From Methylotenera sp. (GTDB lineage: Bacteria > Pseudomonadota > Gammaproteobacteria > Burkholderiales > Methylophilaceae), in contig JACDEP010000030.1 of NCBI GenBank assembly GCA_013816325.1, positions 4,057 to 16,347 of the forward strand: 12,291 nucleotides of DNA, read 5' to 3'. Both the position numbers and the translations under genes were made by a program. Position 1 is the first letter of the stretch. Every line of letters starts with the position of its first letter. Shown here one piece after another: positions 1 through 9,200 of this stretch. The notes under the pieces were generated by a model, which saw nothing but the letters and a program-made list of their open reading frames with translations, was not told where the DNA came from and ran no database searches.

Positions 1-3000
1 CCTGGAAGTCTTGAATGCTAAGGTGCTTTGGCTTGATGAGCAGCGTAATGCACCGAAGTTAAGTCTTAGCAAGCTCAATTTGCAGATATCCAGTCCGCCA
101 TGGAAAAGCTTGGTTAAGAATCACTATATCGTTTTAAGCACATTGGCTTCAGCAGGCACCAATAACCCTATCAAAATTGAAGCGAGCGTTTATGGCGATG
201 ACGTGAGCAAACATGATGAGTGGAGCGGCAATGTTGAAGCCACGGTCAAGAATGCTAACCTAGCTGCTTTCAAACCTTGGTTTGATTATCCGATCGACTT
301 ACAAAGCGGCACCGGCAGCACCAAAATTTCACTGAGCTTTGCACGTCAGCAGGTGCAATCCATCACTAGCAATGTAGCCTTGGAAAATGTCCAATTGAAG
401 CCCAAAGCCAATGCGGAACCTATCGCTTTAAATAAACTTGCCGGTATTATTAATTGGAAGTCATTAGAAAAAGCTAAGAAGGTCAAACAGTATCAGCTAG
501 ATGTAGCGCAATTGAGCGTAAGTACAGCTAATGGTCTTAATGTGCAAGATATGACTGGTAGCTATAGTGAAGACACTACGGGCAATAAATCCCTCAAAAT
601 GAAACTCGCCCATATCAGTCTAGATAGCTTATGGGTTTATCTTGCGCAGCTGCCACTGCCAGTTGAAATCGTACAAAAAATCTCTGCTGCTACGCCAAAA
701 GGCACCCTGAACGACTTACTTCTGGAATGGGAAGGCCAAGAAAACAGCGCGGGGCTTATGACCAAAAAATATCTACTTAATAGTAAGTTCACTGGTTTGG
801 GGGTAACTGCCCAACCATTAGAATCTGGCACGTCAATCCCGGGCTTTAGCAATCTAAGCGGGACCATTCATGCAGATGAGCGAGGCGGAAAATTAAATCT
901 CAATACGCAGAATGCCCAACTAGATTTTAAAGGCATTTTACGCTGGCCAATTCCAGCAGATAAGCTGTCCGGCGACGTAAGTTGGGGCATCGCTAGTAAT
1001 GCCACAACGATAACAGTAAGTAAGCTCGCTATCAGCAACCCTCATATTGCAGGTGTGATTGAAGGTAGCTATCTGATGGATGGCAAAAAAGGCGGCTTGC
1101 TGGATCTGAAAGGCAAGTTCGGTAAAGGCAATGCTAAATATGCAGCTTTTTACTACCCGCTGGTGCTGGGAGAAAACACCCTGCAATGGCTAGATACTTC
1201 CATTCAAGCCGGTCGTGCAGAGGACATTAACCTCATTGTCAAAGGTCGCATGGTAGACTTTCCATTCGTCGATAGCAAAAACAATCTGGACACCAAACTT
1301 GGCATGTTCCGGGTAACGGCGAAAATAAGCGATAGCACACTAGAATACGGAACAGATTGGCCTTTAATTGAAGGTTTAGGGCTGGACCTGTTGTTTGAAG
1401 GCAAGCGCATGGAGCTTAACGCTAACAAGGGCCATATATTTGGTAATCAAATTGTTAAAAGTAAAATAGTGATTGCACAACTTGATGCTACTAATCCAAT
1501 CCTTACAGTAGATAGCGAAGTGAAAGGCTTGGTAAGCGAAGGCATCAAGTTCGTTAACCATAGTCCGGTAGCGGAAGTAGCGCAAGGCTTTACTGAAGAC
1601 CTGAAAACCAGCGGTGCGGGCACACTAAACCTTAGCCTGAAAATCCCTTTAGAGAATATAGAGGCCGCCAACTTCAAAGGTATTTATCAAATCACCAATG
1701 GCAGTATGGAAAGCACCGACATTCCAGCGTTAAGCAAGATTAACGGAGCATTGGAGTTTACCGAAAGTAGCCTGGCTGCAAAAAATATCCGGACGACGGC
1801 GTTTGGCTCGCCGTTGGTATTTAATCTTGCTTCCAGCAAAGATAAGTCTATCCGAGTCGCAGCTCGCGGACGATTGACAGACGAAACCATTAAGCAAAAT
1901 TTTGGCAACGTGGCGAACTATATTAGCGGCACTACCGAATGGACCGGAGATATTTTGATTCAGAAACCACGAATCACGGTAGGTATCCGCTCTGATTTAT
2001 TCGGCATTACTTCCACCTTGCCGTCACCGATGAATAAGACGGCGGCAGAGCGTGTTAATCTGCATGTCGATAGAAAGCAGGAAGCTGCAACCGACTCCAT
2101 TACACTAAGCCTCGCCAATAAGTTGAATGGGCGTGTAAATCGCACGCTTGATAATGGCATTTACAAACTGGAACGTGGTGTAGTTCGTTTAGGTGCGGGG
2201 ACTTATACTCCTCCGGCTGGTGCTTCCAGCAATCCTTTGGAACCCAGCAGTGAATCGACAGTAAAAGGTTACAGTATTTACGGTAACCTGGATTACCTAG
2301 ATGCAGATGCGTGGCGTGAAGTGGCCAATCACCTGCAAGATACCAATAAACCATCATCAGGCAATAAGTCCGATCTATCGTTGCCGATTAGGAAAATCGG
2401 CTTGAACATCAATACTCTGGATATATTCGGCAGGCGTATTAACGAATTGAAATTACAGAATAAAACGCCTAAAGATAACCTGCAATTCAATGTCCAAAGC
2501 CGCGAGATCGCAGGCGACGTTCAGTGGTTTGCCCAAGATAATGGCAAGCTCGTAGCCCGTCTTAGTAACCTAATCATCCCAGAGGCAGCCCCCGCTAAGT
2601 CTAACGGGGTACCTATTGCGGCCCCGCTCAAAGAGATAGCCAAAGACTTTAAAAAACTTAATCAGGATTATCCTGCATTGGATATAACCGCAGATAATTT
2701 CGAATTCGACAAGAAAAAACTTGGTGGTCTGGAATTAGTCGCTTATCCACAGAACGACAACTGGATCATACAAAAACTTAAATTGATTACGCCAGAAAGT
2801 ACCATAAGTGCTGACGGCCAATGGAATAACTGGGTGCGTAGCCCCAATACCCGCTTAAACGTAAAGTGGACCATCAATGATTTGGGCAAAATGCTTAAAA
2901 GATTTGGTCATGATGAAACCATCAAGGGTGGCGAAGGTGAGCTCACTGGCCAGCTTAACTGGGCAGGTAGCCCACATGAATTCAATATACTGAACTTAAA

Positions 3001-3505
3001 CGGTGACCTAGAATTTGAAGTACATAAAGGCCAGATATTGAAAGTCAAACCTGGTGTAGGCAGGTTATTCGGTTTATTAAGCCTGCAAAGCTTGCCGCGA
3101 CGCCTAAGCCTGGATTTCAGGGACTTATTCAGCAGTGGTTTTGCTTTCGACAAAATCGACGCAACTGTAAAAATCGACCACGGTATATTGCGCAGTAATG
3201 ATTTTGAAATGTCTGGCCCGGCGGCAGACGTGAAAATACAGGGCGAAACCAATATTCAGAAAGAAACACAGAATCTGCTAGTTAAAGTAATGCCGCATAT
3301 TAGTGATAGTTTTTCTTTAGCTGCCTTGGCCGGTGGGCCTCTGGTGGGCGCTGTAGCTTTCTTGGCACAAAAAATACTGAAAGATCCTTTGAATAAAATA
3401 GCATCAACGCAATATCAGATTGTAGGCACCTGGGATAACCCACAAGAGGTTAATACACCTGATGCAAATATTAAGACCGACACTAATAATTCTCCATTGA
3501 ATTAG
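1..3505 (+). CDS. yhdP: YhdP family AsmA-like envelope protein (5'-truncated by window edge)
   Basis: The frame is open from base 2 with no stop, so the true start and the expected N-terminal membrane anchor lie outside the window; the TTG at 11 is only an internal codon. About 1167 codons are visible, against roughly 1270-1300 for full YhdP proteins, so some 100 or more residues are missing. The middle is rich in short beta-strand repeats of the AsmA/DUF3971 kind. The diagnostic C-terminal block begins near residue 1015 (counting from base 11), with GVGRLFGLLSLQSLPRRLSL followed by LDFRDLFSSGFAFD. Further on are GPAADVKIQGE, a hydrophobic Ala/Gly-rich stretch and a QKILKDPLNK motif. In E. 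coli, YhdP is a periplasm-spanning bridge-like protein that with TamB and YdbH moves phospholipids to the outer membrane; the same role is inferred here. No frameshift is seen. The stop is TAG at 3503-3505. Confidence 0.93.
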   Translation, partial: LEVLNAKVLWLDEQRNAPKLSLSKLNLQISSPPWKSLVKNHYIVLSTLASAGTNNPIKIEASVYGDDVSKHDEWSGNVEATVKNANLAAFKPWFDYPIDLQSGTGSTKISLSFARQQVQSITSNVALENVQLKPKANAEPIALNKLAGIINWKSLEKAKKVKQYQLDVAQLSVSTANGLNVQDMTGSYSEDTTGNKSLKMKLAHISLDSLWVYLAQLPLPVEIVQKISAATPKGTLNDLLLEWEGQENSAGLMTKKYLLNSKFTGLGVTAQPLESGTSIPGFSNLSGTIHADERGGKLNLNTQNAQLDFKGILRWPIPADKLSGDVSWGIASNATTITVSKLAISNPHIAGVIEGSYLMDGKKGGLLDLKGKFGKGNAKYAAFYYPLVLGENTLQWLDTSIQAGRAEDINLIVKGRMVDFPFVDSKNNLDTKLGMFRVTAKISDSTLEYGTDWPLIEGLGLDLLFEGKRMELNANKGHIFGNQIVKSKIVIAQLDATNPILTVDSEVKGLVSEGIKFVNHSPVAEVAQGFTEDLKTSGAGTLNLSLKIPLENIEAANFKGIYQITNGSMESTDIPALSKINGALEFTESSLAAKNIRTTAFGSPLVFNLASSKDKSIRVAARGRLTDETIKQNFGNVANYISGTTEWTGDILIQKPRITVGIRSDLFGITSTLPSPMNKTAAERVNLHVDRKQEAATDSITLSLANKLNGRVNRTLDNGIYKLERGVVRLGAGTYTPPAGASSNPLEPSSESTVKGYSIYGNLDYLDADAWREVANHLQDTNKPSSGNKSDLSLPIRKIGLNINTLDIFGRRINELKLQNKTPKDNLQFNVQSREIAGDVQWFAQDNGKLVARLSNLIIPEAAPAKSNGVPIAAPLKEIAKDFKKLNQDYPALDITADNFEFDKKKLGGLELVAYPQNDNWIIQKLKLITPESTISADGQWNNWVRSPNTRLNVKWTINDLGKMLKRFGHDETIKGGEGELTGQLNWAGSPHEFNILNLNGDLEFEVHKGQILKVKPGVGRLFGLLSLQSLPRRLSLDFRDLFSSGFAFDKIDATVKIDHGILRSNDFEMSGPAADVKIQGETNIQKETQNLLVKVMPHISDSFSLAALAGGPLVGAVAFLAQKILKDPLNKIASTQYQIVGTWDNPQEVNTPDANIKTDTNNSPLN

Positions 3506-3599
3506 TTGTAAACCTTTCAGCAAATTAAGAGTACTTTTGAGCCATAGAATTCGGCATTGCAGATTTGGGTTATGATTATTCAACTTACAGATAAACTAA

Positions 3600-3636
3600 A
3601 TCTAGTCAGTCTTACCTTGAATAATAAGAACTAGAT
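3600..3636. repeat. 7-bp inverted repeat upstream of the nitrilase gene
   Basis: ATCTAGT at 3600-3606 is matched perfectly by ACTAGAT at 3630-3636, with 23 bases between. It lies in the 154-base yhdP-nit gap and its right arm ends 23 bases before the nit ATG. It could be an operator half-site pair or a weak leader stem, but a 7-bp match at this spacing in AT-rich DNA can arise by chance. No convincing -35/-10 pair was found in this gap. Confidence 0.25.
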
Positions 3637-3659
3637 AACAAAATCAATTTGGATTAAAA

Positions 3660-4514
3660 ATGGCTATTACTTCCCGCTTAAAAACAACAAAAGCTCAGCT
3701 TGATCATCAAGACATCATCAAGATTGCTGGTATCCAAATGGCATCAGGTCCTTATGTATCTGCCAATTTAAGCGAAACCGAACGCCTCATTGAAATCGCC
3801 GTCAACCAAGGCGCAAAGCTAATCGTATTGCCAGAATACTTTGCCATCATGGGCTTAAAGGAGATGGATAAAATCAATGTGCGTGAAGAAGACGACAAAG
3901 GTCCAATCCAGGACTTTCTAAGCAAAACCGCCAAGAAGCATAAAATATGGCTAATTGGCGGATCCGTACCCATGAAAAGCAATTTCCTCAATAAAGTGCG
4001 TAATAGCTGCCTAGTCTATGATGACAAAGGCAAACAAGTAGCTCGCTATGACAAGATTCACCTCTTCGGCCTTGACCTGGGTAACGAGCATTTTCATGAA
4101 GAAAAGACCATAGAAGCCGGTGACGCCGTTAAAGTGGTAGATACGCCATTTGGTAAAATTGGCTTATCCATCTGTTATGACTTGCGCTTCCCAGAGCTTT
4201 ACCGCGCAATGGGTGAAGTGAACATTATCGTGATTCCTTCTGCGTTTACTGATACTACTGGCAAAGCCCATTGGGAAAGTCTGGTGCGTGCCCGTGCCAT
4301 TGAAAACCTAAGTTATGTCATTGCGCCGGCGCAGGGTGGTTACCATCTATCAGGTCGTGAAACGCATGGCAACAGTATGATTGTGGACCCCTGGGGCGCA
4401 GTATTGGATAGATTGCCACGCGGTTCCGGTGTAGTGATTGCTACCATGAACCCGCAATACCAAGAAAGTTTAAGGGCAAGTCTACCGGCACTGAAACATC
4501 GTACGATTAAATAG
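3660..4514 (+). CDS. Carbon-nitrogen hydrolase, Nit1/deaminated-glutathione-amidase-like
   Basis: This 284-residue cytoplasmic protein belongs to the nitrilase superfamily. The Glu-Lys-Cys triad is visible: Glu59 in LPEYFAIMG, Lys132 in RYDKIHLFGLD, and Cys172 in SICYDLRFPELYR. The RETHGNSMIVDPWG block (residues 233-246) is typical of the Nit branch (class 10). Known Nit1 enzymes hydrolyse deaminated glutathione, a transaminase side product, to 2-oxoglutarate and Cys-Gly; that substrate is inferred here and another omega-amidase-type substrate is possible. The start is fixed fairly well because an in-frame TAA lies 24 bases upstream and no other ATG precedes the fold. This leaves a polar ~18-residue N-terminal extension before the first core strand (IIKIAGIQM). 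The Shine-Dalgarno sequence is poor (GGAT). The gene sits between yhdP and tldD, an arrangement I recall from other beta- and gammaproteobacteria such as Pseudomonas. Confidence 0.9.
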   Translation: MAITSRLKTTKAQLDHQDIIKIAGIQMASGPYVSANLSETERLIEIAVNQGAKLIVLPEYFAIMGLKEMDKINVREEDDKGPIQDFLSKTAKKHKIWLIGGSVPMKSNFLNKVRNSCLVYDDKGKQVARYDKIHLFGLDLGNEHFHEEKTIEAGDAVKVVDTPFGKIGLSICYDLRFPELYRAMGEVNIIVIPSAFTDTTGKAHWESLVRARAIENLSYVIAPAQGGYHLSGRETHGNSMIVDPWGAVLDRLPRGSGVVIATMNPQYQESLRASLPALKHRTIK

Positions 4515-4635
4515 GTCAATCTTAATATCTGAACTACATTCTTTGCCTATCCTTAACTCAAGGATTTACTTAGCGTTAAAATGCGCAAAACTGATATATT
4601 AAACTTATTAAAAATGTTACATCGATAAGACACTC

Positions 4636-6114
4636 ATGAAAAGTATAGAAATACCTAGCAGTTCAAATCCAATCAAAGGCTCGCATTTTGATGCGGCGAC
4701 ACAGGCCTTGCTCGCGCCAGCAAGTTTAGACATAGCGAAACTGCAAAATGTGCTTGGCGATATGATGTCGCATAAAATCGATTACGCAGACTTGTACTTT
4801 CAATACAGCCGCAGTGAAAGCTGGGGGTTGGAAGAAGGACAGGTTAAATCCGGCAGTTTCTCAATAGACCAAGGGGTGGGTGTACGTGCCGTGAGTGGTG
4901 AGAAAACCGCTTTTGCCTATTCTGATGACATCAATCTTGATGCCTTGTTACAGGCTTCGAAAGTCACCAAAGCGATTTCAAGTTTCGCCCACGACCAAAC
5001 AAGCTCCAGCCAAATCATACAGCGCCAGACATCGCAACTTTACCTGCCACAAGATCCTATTGCTTCATTATCCGCAGATGCAAAAGTACGTTTACTAGAA
5101 CGGCTGGAATCAATTGCACGCGGTATAGATCCGCGGATTTCGCAGGTGACGGCTTCTATCGCCGGTGAATACGAAGTAGTCATGGTGGCACGCCACGATG
5201 GCGTAATGGCGGCCGATGTACGGCCCTTGGTGCGAATCGGCATCAATGTCATTACGGAAAGCAATGGCCGCAGAGAGCAAGGCTCAGCAGGTGGTGGCGG
5301 CCGTTTTGATTATAGCTACTTCACTGATGAGGTTCTCCACGACTACGCTCAAAAGGCTGTGCATCAGGCGCTGATTAATTTAGAAGCGCGCCCTGCCCCG
5401 GCCGGCAGCATGACTGTAGTCTTAGGCGCAGGTTGGCCTGGCATTTTGTTGCACGAAGCTATCGGCCATGGTTTAGAGGGCGACTTCAACCGTAAAGGCA
5501 GCTCTGCGTTTAGCAATATGATAGGCAAGCAGGTTGCGGCCAAAGGCATTACTATTGTTGATGACGGCACCATACAGGACCGCCGTGGTTCTTTAAGCGT
5601 GGACGACGAAGGCAACCAGACGAATAGAACAGTATTGATAGAAGATGGCATCTTGCGTGGCTATATACAGGACACCTTGAATGCACGCTTGATGAACATG
5701 CCGGTCACCGGTAATGCGCGCCGCGAAAGCTATGCGCACATTCCGATGCCACGCATGACTAATACTTATATGTTGAATGGCAATATGCCACCTCAGGAAA
5801 TCATAAAATCCGTGAAAAAAGGCTTGTATGCAGCCAACTTCGGGGGTGGGCAAGTTGATATTACCAGCGGCAAGTTCGTATTCAGCGCAGCTGAAGCCTA
5901 TATGATTGAAGACGGAAAAATCACTTATCCGGTGAAAGGCGCGACCTTGATTGGTAATGGCCCGGATGTACTAAAACGCGTATCGATGATAGGTAACGAT
6001 ATGTCACTTGATTCCGGCGTAGGCACTTGCGGTAAAGAAGGTCAAAGCGTGCCGGTGGGCGTTGGCCAACCTACCTTAAAAATCGATGGCTTGACTGTTG
6101 GCGGAACTGCCTAG
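4636..6114 (+). CDS. tldD: Metalloprotease TldD
   Basis: This 492-residue protein is slightly longer than E. coli TldD (481), mainly through a longer N-terminus. Conserved landmarks appear in order: DYADLYFQYSRSESWGLEEG (49-68), DQGVGVRAVSGEKTAFAYSD (78-97), the zinc motif HEAIGH (273-278) and the C-terminal GTCGKEGQSVPVG (463-475). His273, His278 and Cys465 are the expected metal ligands and Glu274 the catalytic base. With TldE (PmbA), TldD forms a cytosolic heterodimeric protease that degrades unfolded peptides; in E. coli it processes microcin B17 and degrades the antitoxin CcdA. TldE is not in this window and should be encoded elsewhere. The ATG at 4636 has a weak AAGA purine tract upstream. 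The 121-base gap after nit leaves room for its own promoter, though none is clear. No key residue is missing. Confidence 0.97.
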   Translation: MKSIEIPSSSNPIKGSHFDAATQALLAPASLDIAKLQNVLGDMMSHKIDYADLYFQYSRSESWGLEEGQVKSGSFSIDQGVGVRAVSGEKTAFAYSDDINLDALLQASKVTKAISSFAHDQTSSSQIIQRQTSQLYLPQDPIASLSADAKVRLLERLESIARGIDPRISQVTASIAGEYEVVMVARHDGVMAADVRPLVRIGINVITESNGRREQGSAGGGGRFDYSYFTDEVLHDYAQKAVHQALINLEARPAPAGSMTVVLGAGWPGILLHEAIGHGLEGDFNRKGSSAFSNMIGKQVAAKGITIVDDGTIQDRRGSLSVDDEGNQTNRTVLIEDGILRGYIQDTLNARLMNMPVTGNARRESYAHIPMPRMTNTYMLNGNMPPQEIIKSVKKGLYAANFGGGQVDITSGKFVFSAAEAYMIEDGKITYPVKGATLIGNGPDVLKRVSMIGNDMSLDSGVGTCGKEGQSVPVGVGQPTLKIDGLTVGGTA

Positions 6115-6154
6115 TTTTAACACTTTTTTTAAAAGCTCATCCCTATCTCTACTT

Positions 6155-6186
6155 TTATAACGGTAGCTCGGTGCTAACCGTTATAA
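6155..6186. repeat. Near-perfect dyad/hairpin between tldD and mfd
   Basis: TTATAACGGT (6155-6164) pairs perfectly with ACCGTTATAA (6177-6186). Inside it, AGC (6165-6167) pairs with GCT (6173-6175), leaving a single bulged A at 6176 and a five-base loop TCGGT. The result is 13 pairs in total. It begins 41 bases after the tldD stop and ends 42 bases before the mfd ATG. The bases after it (TCTAGTTCTTCC) are not a proper U-tract, so an intrinsic terminator for tldD is only partly supported. Because the right arm carries TATAAT, an operator covering an mfd promoter is an equally good reading. Confidence 0.6.
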
Positions 6187-6187
6187 T
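6182..6187 (+). promoter_or_regulatory. Candidate -10 element for mfd (TATAAT)
   Basis: An exact TATAAT lies 40 bases before the mfd ATG and would give a leader of roughly 34 bases. No good -35 box is found at 16-18 bases upstream; that position falls within the left arm and loop-side part of the dyad (AACGGT region). There is no extended -10 TG either. The overlap with the dyad suggests that use of this promoter, if real, could be controlled by a protein binding the palindrome. Confidence 0.3.
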
Positions 6188-6227
6188 CTAGTTCTTCCAC
6201 AGTTTGCAACCCGATTAAATCTCTCGC

Positions 6228-9200
6228 ATGACCTATACCTCTTTGCCTATACCTAAACCAGGTCAATCCACAAGGTTCGACCTCAATACCAATGGAATGG
6301 ACGGTTTAGCGCTTGCAGAACTCGCAACTCAGCTCAAAAAGAACAAACAGCCATTAGTCATTATTAGTGCTAATGCCTTTGATGCGCAGCGCCTGCTGGA
6401 AGAAATTCCTTACTTCGCACCTGATCTATGCGTGAATCTTTTGCCGGATTGGGAAACGCTGCCCTACGATCAATTTTCACCGCACCCTGATCTAATCTCT
6501 GAACGCCTAACCACGCTTTACCAGATCACGCAAAATAATTGCGACGTAATTATCGTACCGCTGGCCACCGCCTTGATACGCCTAAGCCCTAAAGCCTATT
6601 TAAGCGCCAATACTTTCATGCTTAAAAAGAACCAGCGGTTGGACACGGAAGCCTTACGTCGCCAATGTGCTGAGGCCGGTTACCATCATGTCAGCCAAGT
6701 CATATCACATGGCGAATTCAGCGTACGCGGTGGTTTGGTAGACTTGTTCCCTATGGGTTCTGCCTTGCCATACCGCCTAGATTTATTTGGTGACGAGATT
6801 GAAACCATACGCACTTTCGACGTCGATACCCAGCGCAGCCTGTACCCAGTACCAGAAATTCGATTATTGCCGGCGCGGGAGTTCCCGCTAGATGAAGCCG
6901 GGATATCGTTATTCCGCAGCCAGTTCCGTGAGACTTTTGAAGGCGACCCACAACGCGCAAAAATCTACAAAGATGTGAGCAAGGGCGTAGCCTCAGGGGG
7001 CATCGAATGGTATCTGCCCTTATTCTTTGAGCAGACTGCCAGCCTGTTAGATTATCTGCCAAACAATTGCTTACTTTGCCTGCATGGTGACCTAGACCAG
7101 AGTGCACAGGGTTTCTGGCGTGAAGCACAATCCCGTTACAAGTTACTTGCGCATGATGCAGAACGCCCGTTATTGGTTCCGGAAAAGCTATTAATCAAGA
7201 CCGAAGATTTTTTTGCTGCCACGCATCAATTTACACGTTTGTCTCTAAACACTACTAAAGCTACTACCGGCTTACCAGCTTTAGATATAGAACGCCGCGC
7301 CGAAAAGCCTTTGCACAAGTTGCAAGATTTTATAAAAGACTTTTCCGGTCGCGTATTAATTGCCGCCGAGAGTTTAGGCCGTCGAGAGACCATTTCACAA
7401 CTGTTTATTGAACATAACTTGCAACCCGCTTTGATAGAAACTTGGGCGGAATTTATAAGTTCAGATACCAAAGTCATGCTAGGTATCGCGCCTTTACATC
7501 ATGGGGTAAGCGTAGCTGATACCAGCTCCTCATCTTTCGCTATCATCACCGAAGCTGAACTTTATGCAGCAACCGTGCGCCAGCAGCGCCGACGGGAAAA
7601 AGAAAAAGCACGCAGCACTGAAGGCATGCTTAAAGATTTATCAGAGCTGCGTCCGAATGACCCCGTAGTTCATGAGCAGCATGGCGTTGGTCGTTATAAG
7701 GGCCTGATTAATCTGGATTTCGGTGAAGGTGAAACCGAGTTTTTATTACTTGAATACTTTGGCGAAGATAAATTATACGTTCCCGTTTCGCAGCTATTTC
7801 TGATTTCACGTTACTCAGGCGGTCCCCCCGAGTCTGCGCCGCTACATAGATTAGGAAGCGGTAATTGGGAAAAAGCCAAGAAAAAAGCCCTCAAACAGAT
7901 TCGTGACACAGCCGCTGAGCTACTCAATTTGTATGCCCAGCGCGCTTTACGCCGCGGTCATGCATTTACCCTGAGCCTGCATGATTACGAGACATTTTGT
8001 GAAGGCTTTCCATTTGAGGAAACGCCGGACCAACTTGAAGCCATCGAAAACGTCATTAAAGACATGCAGTCTGGCCGCCCTATGGATAGGTTGGTGTGCG
8101 GCGATGTAGGCTTTGGTAAAACAGAGGTTGCGTTACGCGCTGCGTTCGTTGCAGTCATGGGTGGCAGGCAGGTTGCGGTATTGGTACCCACTACCTTGCT
8201 CGCAGAACAGCACTTTAATAACTTCACTGACCGTTTTGCTGAGTGGCCAATCAAGGTTGCCGAGATTTCACGGTTCAGAACAGTAAAAGAACAGGCAGAA
8301 GCATTACGTGGTCTGGCAGCCGGTGAAATCGACATCATCATCGGTACGCATAGGCTCATTCAAAAAGATGTCAAATTCAAGAACCTAGGCCTTGTGATTC
8401 TGGATGAAGAACATCGCTTTGGTGTGCGCCAGAAAGAGCAACTGAAAGCTTTACGCGCAGAAGTGGATGTACTGACACTCACAGCTACGCCAATCCCGCG
8501 TACTTTAAGCATGGCGATGGAAGGCCTACGAGAGTTCTCTGTGATTTCTACGCCACCGCAAAAGCGCTTGAGTATTAAGACATTCCATACCGACTATTCC
8601 GAAGGCATTATCCGCGAAGCCGCAACACGCGAATTCAAGCGTGGTGGGCAGGTTTATTTCTTGCATAACGAAGTGGATACCATCCATTCAATGCGCGAAA
8701 AGCTCGAGCGCATTTTGCCTGATGCACGCATTGCCGTAGCACACGGCCAACTGCGTGAACGTGAGCTCGAACATGTGATGCGAGATTTTTATAATCAGCG
8801 TTATAACTTGCTGCTTTGCACCACGATTATTGAAACTGGCATCGATGTACCGACCGCTAACACTATCATCATGAACAAAGCTGATATGTTCGGCCTCGCA
8901 CAGATGCATCAGTTGCGTGGTCGGGTAGGACGTTCGCATCATCAGGCTTATGCGTATTTACTCACAGACCCAGACCGCAAGATTACGCCACAGGCGCAAA
9001 AACGACTGGATGCAATCCAACTCATGGAAGACCTCGGCGCCGGTTTTCACCTCGCCATGCATGACCTTGAGATTCGTGGTGCCGGGGAATTATTAGGTGA
9101 TTCACAAAGCGGTGAAATGCAGGAAATCGGTTTCCATTTGTATTCCGATATGCTGAACCACGCGGTGAAACAGCTTAAAGCCGGCAAAGAGCCCGACTTA

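Noticed and set aside
2908..3252. 114-codon minus-strand frame inside yhdP
   Set aside because: It lies opposite a well-conserved part of YhdP and its translation shows no domain; it is a shadow of the real gene.
4549..4565. Six-base hairpin ATCCTT-AACTC-AAGGAT between nit and tldD
   Set aside because: The stem is short and AT-rich and only two T residues follow, so it does not meet the standard of an intrinsic terminator.
6117..6136. T-rich tract with TTTTAA/TTAAAA symmetry just after tldD
   Set aside because: Only six A-T pairs could form and there is no G-C stem before the T run, so it is not a terminator.
6751..7128. 125-codon minus-strand frame inside mfd
   Set aside because: It is antisense to a conserved Mfd region and has no recognisable domain; treated as a shadow frame.
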